From Rubinisphaera margarita (GTDB taxonomy: Bacteria > Planctomycetota > Planctomycetia > Planctomycetales > Planctomycetaceae): a DNA stretch of 64,000 nucleotides. This document shows, piece by piece, positions 58,718 through 64,000 of this stretch. The notes under the pieces are model-generated. The model had not been told where the DNA came from. It saw only the letters and a list, made by a program, of their open reading frames with translations, and made no database searches. The position numbers were made by a program, and so were the translations under genes. The stretch lies in contig NZ_JAKFGB010000010.1 of the NCBI RefSeq assembly GCF_022267515.1, positions 102,695-166,694 of the forward strand. Reading direction: 5' to 3'. Position 1 is the stretch's first letter, and the number at the start of each line of letters is the position of its first letter.

Positions 58718-60196
58718 TTACTTGATTCCGCCCAGGATCTGATCCATTTCCTGGGACTGTTCTTCGATCATCTGCCAGATCTGGTCGCGGTCTTTGGCCC
58801 CTTTGATGACGGCGTCGGCCTGTTTGGCGCGGACTTGTTCGAGGTTGCTGTCGACTTTCACGACCGTGGGGCTGTAGCCGGCTCCGCCCCAGATGTTCGC
58901 TGACCACCAGCCCGGATCGACGTTGTAGTTGTAGACAACCGACTTGTTACGGGCGTCGACTTCCACGGCCTGTCCGGTGAGTGATCGGGCGAGGGCCCGG
59001 AACTCGTTGGCGACTTTGCCTCCAATGTCGACCAGTTCCTGCGGAACGTTCCGGGTCGAGAGCTGGTCGATCTTGCGGGCATACGCCTGATGCCAGGCGA
59101 TCGTTTTCTGATAGCTGTCGATCCGCTCGCTGGCGCGGCGGAGATCGCCGATCATGTCATTGACGGCTCGTACATACCGGCGGGCGGCACGGGCTTCGTC
59201 GGAAACCGTTTCCTCAGCGGGCTCTTCGGTCGGCTCCTGAGGAGCAGCAGCATACTGTTCCTGCGGCACGCGTGGCGGAACGATGACCGACAGAATTCGC
59301 ATTACGCTTTCGTCCGTCAGTTCGCAGTTGAGTGCAACCGATTGCCCATGCGTTGAAATCTTCGCATGACGAAATTCTTCAATATGAGCACCCGCGTCTT
59401 CGACAGCCGTGAGGAACAGCGTCTTGGCGATGGCGGACAAAGGCCCGACGTCGTCGCCGAAATCGATCATCACTTCGCACTGCGAGGTTTCGCCGATATC
59501 GATCTTCATCGTGACGCCCCGCAGGGTGGAGAGCAGCGGAGTCAGACGAGGAATCAGGCCGTGCTGGGAGGCGAAACGCTTATCCTGCTTCAGGTACGAC
59601 TCGACAAACTGCACATCGAACATGTCTTTCAGATCGATGCTCATCACGATGTCGTCATTGGCCCCGGCTGCTGAGAGAAGATAGGGACTGATCGTCGGAT
59701 GATCGCCGTTCAGAGTCCGCAACCAGGCGACGGCTTCCTGTCGATGCGACGGGCGATACCCGGCCAGATGCTTGTCGGCCAGCTCCACGAGGAAGGCTCC
59801 GCTGCTGGTCTGCACGGCCGGCCAGTCGGCCAGTTTGGTCACCGAAAGGTTGCTTTCGTCGGCAATGGATTGCAGTGATTTCCCCGAAGGAACGTCGATC
59901 ACTGCAGCCGCCCAGACCTCTTCCGGCACGCCGGGACGAGTGAGCGAACCCATCACGAAGGTATCGACCCACGGCGGCAAACCGACATGACCATCGAGGA
60001 AACGCTGCTCCTGCGACTCCGACCAGCCTTCCCGCTTACCACGACTCGAATCGAGAATCTTCTGCAGATGGACAACAGAAACGGTGTTGGCCTCGGCCGG
60101 CAGCATTCGGGCAAAACCAGCCGCCTTTTTATCCGCCTTTGCAGACACTGACGACGAGAGACAGAGAGCGACAATCGCAAGACAGACACGAAACAT
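58718..60196 (-). CDS. Exported protein of unknown function
   Basis: 492 residues. The signal peptide RVCLAIVALCLSSSVSAKA is followed by a mature body with MLPAEANTVSVVHLQKILD, then WVDTFVMGSLTRPGVPEEVW and IVMSIDLKDMFDVQFVE. A Glu/Pro-rich linker (EEPAEETVSDEARAARR, about 320-345) and a C-terminal globular region follow. Long helical stretches occur near the end (EQVRAKQADAVIKGAKDRDQ), suggesting a coiled coil. No conserved domain recognised; a surface or periplasmic role is only inferred from the leader. ATG start. Confidence 0.65.
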   Translation of the reverse strand: MFRVCLAIVALCLSSSVSAKADKKAAGFARMLPAEANTVSVVHLQKILDSSRGKREGWSESQEQRFLDGHVGLPPWVDTFVMGSLTRPGVPEEVWAAAVIDVPSGKSLQSIADESNLSVTKLADWPAVQTSSGAFLVELADKHLAGYRPSHRQEAVAWLRTLNGDHPTISPYLLSAAGANDDIVMSIDLKDMFDVQFVESYLKQDKRFASQHGLIPRLTPLLSTLRGVTMKIDIGETSQCEVMIDFGDDVGPLSAIAKTLFLTAVEDAGAHIEEFRHAKISTHGQSVALNCELTDESVMRILSVIVPPRVPQEQYAAAPQEPTEEPAEETVSDEARAARRYVRAVNDMIGDLRRASERIDSYQKTIAWHQAYARKIDQLSTRNVPQELVDIGGKVANEFRALARSLTGQAVEVDARNKSVVYNYNVDPGWWSANIWGGAGYSPTVVKVDSNLEQVRAKQADAVIKGAKDRDQIWQMIEEQSQEMDQILGGIK

Positions 60197-60380
60197 AAGA
60201 GGAGCCTTCTTCTGAATGGAGCAGCATCTGAACGGTTAGGAACCAGTATGCTGCGACAGCAACGTCAAATCAACGATGCGGTGTGAAGACGGCGTGAAGG
60301 TTGGTGCGGAGCGTGTCGCCATGACGGAGCGTGACTCGTCCCTTGCCAGAGATCGACAACTTGCGAAGCGCGGCCCACGC

Positions 60381-60432
60381 ATTTCCCCCTCACCCTAATC
60401 CTCTCCCGCTGGGGACGAGGGAACGTGATGGA
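60381..60432. repeat. CTCTCCC-type dispersed repeat
   Basis: ATTTCCCCCTCACCCTAATC followed by CTCTCCCGCTGGGGACGAG, a variant of the unit at 58567-58620. It sits in the 297-base gap between two minus-strand genes. Confidence 0.6.
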
Positions 60433-60493
60433 GTCATGCGTCAACACAGTCAACTCGAGTGAAACGCACGGCCCGGCCGGTTGCTCCCTTCCA

Positions 60494-62407
60494 TTAGGGA
60501 GCGACGGCGTCTTCGGAGAGGAAGTCTGATTCGGGTTCCATTTGCATCTGGACCATTTGCCGGTAGCGTCCGTCGGCGGCCATGAGTTCGTGGTGGGTGC
60601 CGGTTTCGATAATGCGGCCTCCCTGCATGACGAGAATCCGGTCGGCATGGACGATGGTGCTGAGGCGGTGGGCGATCACGAAACAGGTGCGATCCTGCAT
60701 CAGGGAGACGAGGCTCGCCTGGATCAGGCGTTCGCTTTGTGTATCGAGATTACTGGTCGCTTCGTCGAGAATGAGAATCCGCGGATCGGCCACCACGGCT
60801 CGCGCGATGGCGAGGCGCTGGCGTTGACCTCCGCTCAGTTTGACACCCCGTTCGCCGATCACGGTGTCGTATCCTTTGGGGAGCCCTTCAATGAACTCGG
60901 CGGCATTGGCGACCTGAGCAGCCGCCCGAATTTCTTCGAGCGTCGCATCGCGGCGGCCGTAGCCGATGTTTGCCGCGACCGAACCATCGAACAGGAAGAC
61001 ATCCTGTTCCACGATGCCAATCAGACGGCGGTAGCTCTCGACCTCGATCGATTTCAAATCGATACCATCGAGCCGAATCGTGCCGGAGGTCGGATCATAA
61101 AAGCGAGCGACGAGATTGCAGAATGTCGTCTTGCCGGCTCCACTCGGGCCCACCAGCGCTACGGTTTCCCCGGGCTGGACATCGATCGAACAGTCGATGA
61201 GTGCGGGATGATCCGCCCCCGGGTAGCCGAAGCTGACGTTCTCGAACGTAATACGGCCGGCACACTCGGCGACATCAGTCCCCTCATCGGTTTTGTGCTC
61301 ACTCATTTCCTGAGGCTCGGCGAGCAGATCGAGTACACGATCGAGACCCGACAGGCTGTTCTGAAAGGCAGCGGCACTCTCCGCGAGCACCGCCAGTGGG
61401 TCGAGCAGCATCAAGAGATAGACAAGGAACATCATCAAATCGCCAAGCGTCAACGTTCCCTGCAGCACCTGATAGCCGCCGTAGATCAGCAGACTGGCCG
61501 AAGACAACGGGATGATGGTCTGCCAGACGATTTCAATCCACCGCGACCACCACCAGGCATACAGTTCCTGACGCCCCATCAGGTGATTGCCCCGCATAAT
61601 CCGGTTCGTCTCGGCTCGCTGCTGGCTGAATCCCCGTACGATGCGAATGCCGCCAAACGATTCGGTCGCCAGTGCATCGACTTCTTCCCGCTGAGCCCGG
61701 ATCTTGCGGAACTGCGGACGGATGCGGTTGATCCACGTGCGATGGGAGAAGAAGACAACCGGAATCAGAACCGTGCCGCCGACAAGCAGCCGCCAGTCGA
61801 CCCAGGTGAGGACCGCCAGACTTCCGAGTAACTGAATGACGGCTCGCCACGGGTTGTAGAGCATGCCGAAGACAAGATCGCCGACGCTGCCGGCATCCTG
61901 GCGGAGAATGCTGGCTGCTCCCCCAGAGCGCAGTTCGTGAATGCGATGCAATGGCAGGCGAATGGCGTGTTCGTAAACCTGCTTGCGAACCGACATCTGC
62001 AGCAGTTTGGTGACGCGGGTCGCTTCCCAGCGGCTGACCACATGCAGGATCATCTTCATGATGGAGATGCCAAGCACGGTGAGTGTGATCGCCAGCAGCA
62101 ACGGCCAGGGATCTCGCGGCACCCAGCCGGGAACCGAATCCGGCACCGGTTTGTCGCCGAGAACATAGTCGACAACAAATTTCACTCCGACTGGCGGTAA
62201 CAGGGCGAACAATGTCGCCACCGAGAGTGTCGCCAGTGAGAACGTCACAGCCGACCGATGCCCTTTCAGCAGACGGAAGAACTCCAGCACCAGGCGTCCA
62301 GCCGATCGTTCCCGGCGGCCTCCCGACTTTTTGCGGTTCGGTTCCGGGTGAAGGAGATCGTGGCGATAGGTCTCGAATTTCTGGCGGCTGCTCGGCTGAT
62401 GCTGCAT
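60494..62407 (-). CDS. MsbA-like ABC exporter (fused permease and ATPase)
   Basis: 637 residues from ATG 62407. The N-terminal membrane domain (about 60-330) has six helices (VTFSLATLSVATLFALLPP; LAVLTWVDWRLLVGGTVLI). The C-terminal nucleotide-binding domain has Walker A VALVGPSGAGKTTFCN (about 410), signature LSGGQRQRLAIARAV (about 515), Walker B ILILDEATSNLD and H-loop FVIAHRLST. Probably a lipid or drug exporter of the homodimeric half-transporter type. The longer frame to 62464 adds 19 unconserved residues. Confidence 0.92.
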   Translation of the reverse strand: MQHQPSSRQKFETYRHDLLHPEPNRKKSGGRRERSAGRLVLEFFRLLKGHRSAVTFSLATLSVATLFALLPPVGVKFVVDYVLGDKPVPDSVPGWVPRDPWPLLLAITLTVLGISIMKMILHVVSRWEATRVTKLLQMSVRKQVYEHAIRLPLHRIHELRSGGAASILRQDAGSVGDLVFGMLYNPWRAVIQLLGSLAVLTWVDWRLLVGGTVLIPVVFFSHRTWINRIRPQFRKIRAQREEVDALATESFGGIRIVRGFSQQRAETNRIMRGNHLMGRQELYAWWWSRWIEIVWQTIIPLSSASLLIYGGYQVLQGTLTLGDLMMFLVYLLMLLDPLAVLAESAAAFQNSLSGLDRVLDLLAEPQEMSEHKTDEGTDVAECAGRITFENVSFGYPGADHPALIDCSIDVQPGETVALVGPSGAGKTTFCNLVARFYDPTSGTIRLDGIDLKSIEVESYRRLIGIVEQDVFLFDGSVAANIGYGRRDATLEEIRAAAQVANAAEFIEGLPKGYDTVIGERGVKLSGGQRQRLAIARAVVADPRILILDEATSNLDTQSERLIQASLVSLMQDRTCFVIAHRLSTIVHADRILVMQGGRIIETGTHHELMAADGRYRQMVQMQMEPESDFLSEDAVAP

Positions 62408-62568
62408 GAAAACGTGAGGCGGGCCTGTTGGAAGATGTCGGGAGGTTGGAGTCAGACGGCGCATTATACGCGGCGGCTGCCTTCGAAACGAGGGGCCTCC
62501 CTTCTCAGCCCGGCGGGCCGGCTTCTACAATAATCGGATCTTTTCACATCCATTCGAGGACATCGCAC

Positions 62569-63600
<1,032 letters not shown>

Positions 63601-63674
63601 GGGAGAAGCCTCACGCAAAGACGCAAATCCGCAAAGGAAACCCGCCCTGACGGCGTGGGGTCGGGCTCCTGTGG

Positions 63675-63722
63675 GGTGGCCCTGATAGCTCCGCTATCAG
63701 GGCGGCGAAGCCGTGGGAGAAT
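63675..63722. repeat. Copy of the GGTGGCCC..GTGGGAGA repeat
   Basis: GGTGGCCCTGATAGCTCCGC with the internal hairpin CCTGATAGC/GCTATCAGG, ending GGCGGCGAAGCCGTGGGAGA; counterpart of 22583-22624. Confidence 0.7.
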
Positions 63723-63803
63723 GCCATTTGGCGTTGCTGAAAATTCAGCCATGCTTCGTCTTTTCTCTCGGAGAACGCCCTCACCGATAAGCCGTCTCAT
63801 CCC

Positions 63804-63850
63804 GTTCTCCCACGGCTGCGCCGCCCCGAAAGAATCTTTCGGGGCCACCC
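63804..63850. repeat. Inverted copy of the GGTGGCCC repeat
   Basis: TTCTCCCACGGCTGCGCCGC followed by CCCGAAAGAATCTTTCGGGG, a reverse-orientation copy of 22583-22624. With 63675-63722 it forms a large inverted pair; no gene in 63601-64000. Confidence 0.7.
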
Positions 63851-63901
63851 TTTCGATCGGAGATACCCCCGAAAAGATCGCGAATCACACAATGAGGTTG
63901 G

Positions 63902-63921
63902 CTCAGACGCGTGCGTCTGAG
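63902..63921. repeat. REP-like palindrome CTCAGACG-CGTG-CGTCTGAG
   Basis: 20-base palindrome of the same type as 3125-3171 and 47645-47664, followed by GTGGCGGAGCCACAGGAAGC, which resembles the flank of the copies at 3068 and 47771. Confidence 0.65.
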
Positions 63922-64000
63922 TGGCGGAGCCACAGGAAGCACGTCACGCGCGTGGAGCACCTGCTGACGCTGCCCTCTAAAGTGTCGCCCCCTGCGGGGT

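Overview
The window is about 57-60% GC by eye, has mostly gene-dense single-copy housekeeping content, and reads as the chromosome of a planctomycete (Planctomycetales, Gimesia/Rubinisphaera-like; species not assignable from sequence alone). Pointers are a DUF1559 C-terminal remnant, a DUF1552 Tat-exported protein, a secreted Gfo/Idh/MocA oxidoreductase, a CTPTR-type sulfatase, an EF-hand secreted protein, a minimal Ser/Thr kinase, many GTG starts, and planctomycete-style lineage-specific secreted or lipoprotein genes.

Layout. 0-6.8 kb: Ser/Thr kinase, UvrD/PcrA helicase, beta-hydroxyacid dehydrogenase, dapA and a degenerate PilB/GspE-like protein. 6.8-9.3 kb: a haem operon hemE-hemY on the minus strand. 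9.5-14.5 kb: a degenerate receiver overlapping a sulfatase, a tandem class II aldolase-fold protein, an OsmC-type peroxiredoxin and a BNR/beta-propeller protein. 14.7-18.2 kb: an ackA-xfp operon that would turn sugar phosphates into acetyl-P and then acetate plus ATP. 18.4-24.9 kb: ispG, an NDP-sugar epimerase, an MltR-like gene of lower GC, an ornithine cyclodeaminase-family enzyme, a pseudo-receiver plus small membrane protein pair, and mnmE.

25.0-32.6 kb: a complete aa3/caa3-type oxidase locus (dihaem cytochrome c lipoprotein, coxB, coxA, ctaA, ctaB, coxC). Subunit I carries the A2-type YSHPxVY signature. Subunit III carries an unusual insertion of about 150 residues, His-rich near its end. 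folD follows. 33.6-36.9 kb is a minus-strand run of four lineage-specific genes. 37.0-38.9 kb is an accessory islet: a DUF1559 C-terminal remnant, a small Pro/Lys-rich protein, a SUKH-like immunity gene, a decayed toxin C-terminus and a tRNA-Val(GAC) gene.

39.2-47.6 kb: trpA, an NtrC-type sigma54 activator, an EF-hand protein, a Nudix-like protein, a DUF1552 protein and a secreted oxidoreductase. 47.6-48.5 kb: a REP-associated tyrosine transposase (RAYT) flanked by direct repeats of about 114 bp; related palindromes are scattered through the window. 48.6-63.6 kb: a lipoprotein, metG, a YbjQ/UPF0145 protein, a C-terminal processing protease, an ABC-2 exporter pair, an MFS transporter, a secreted protein of unknown function, an MsbA-like ABC exporter and tdh. 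The last 400 bases are repeats only.

No CRISPR array, rRNA operon, prophage or complete insertion sequence was seen. The least ordinary content is the RAYT/REP system, the SUKH/toxin remnant next to the tRNA, the oxidase subunit III insertion, and several proteins that keep a family fold but lack its catalytic residues.
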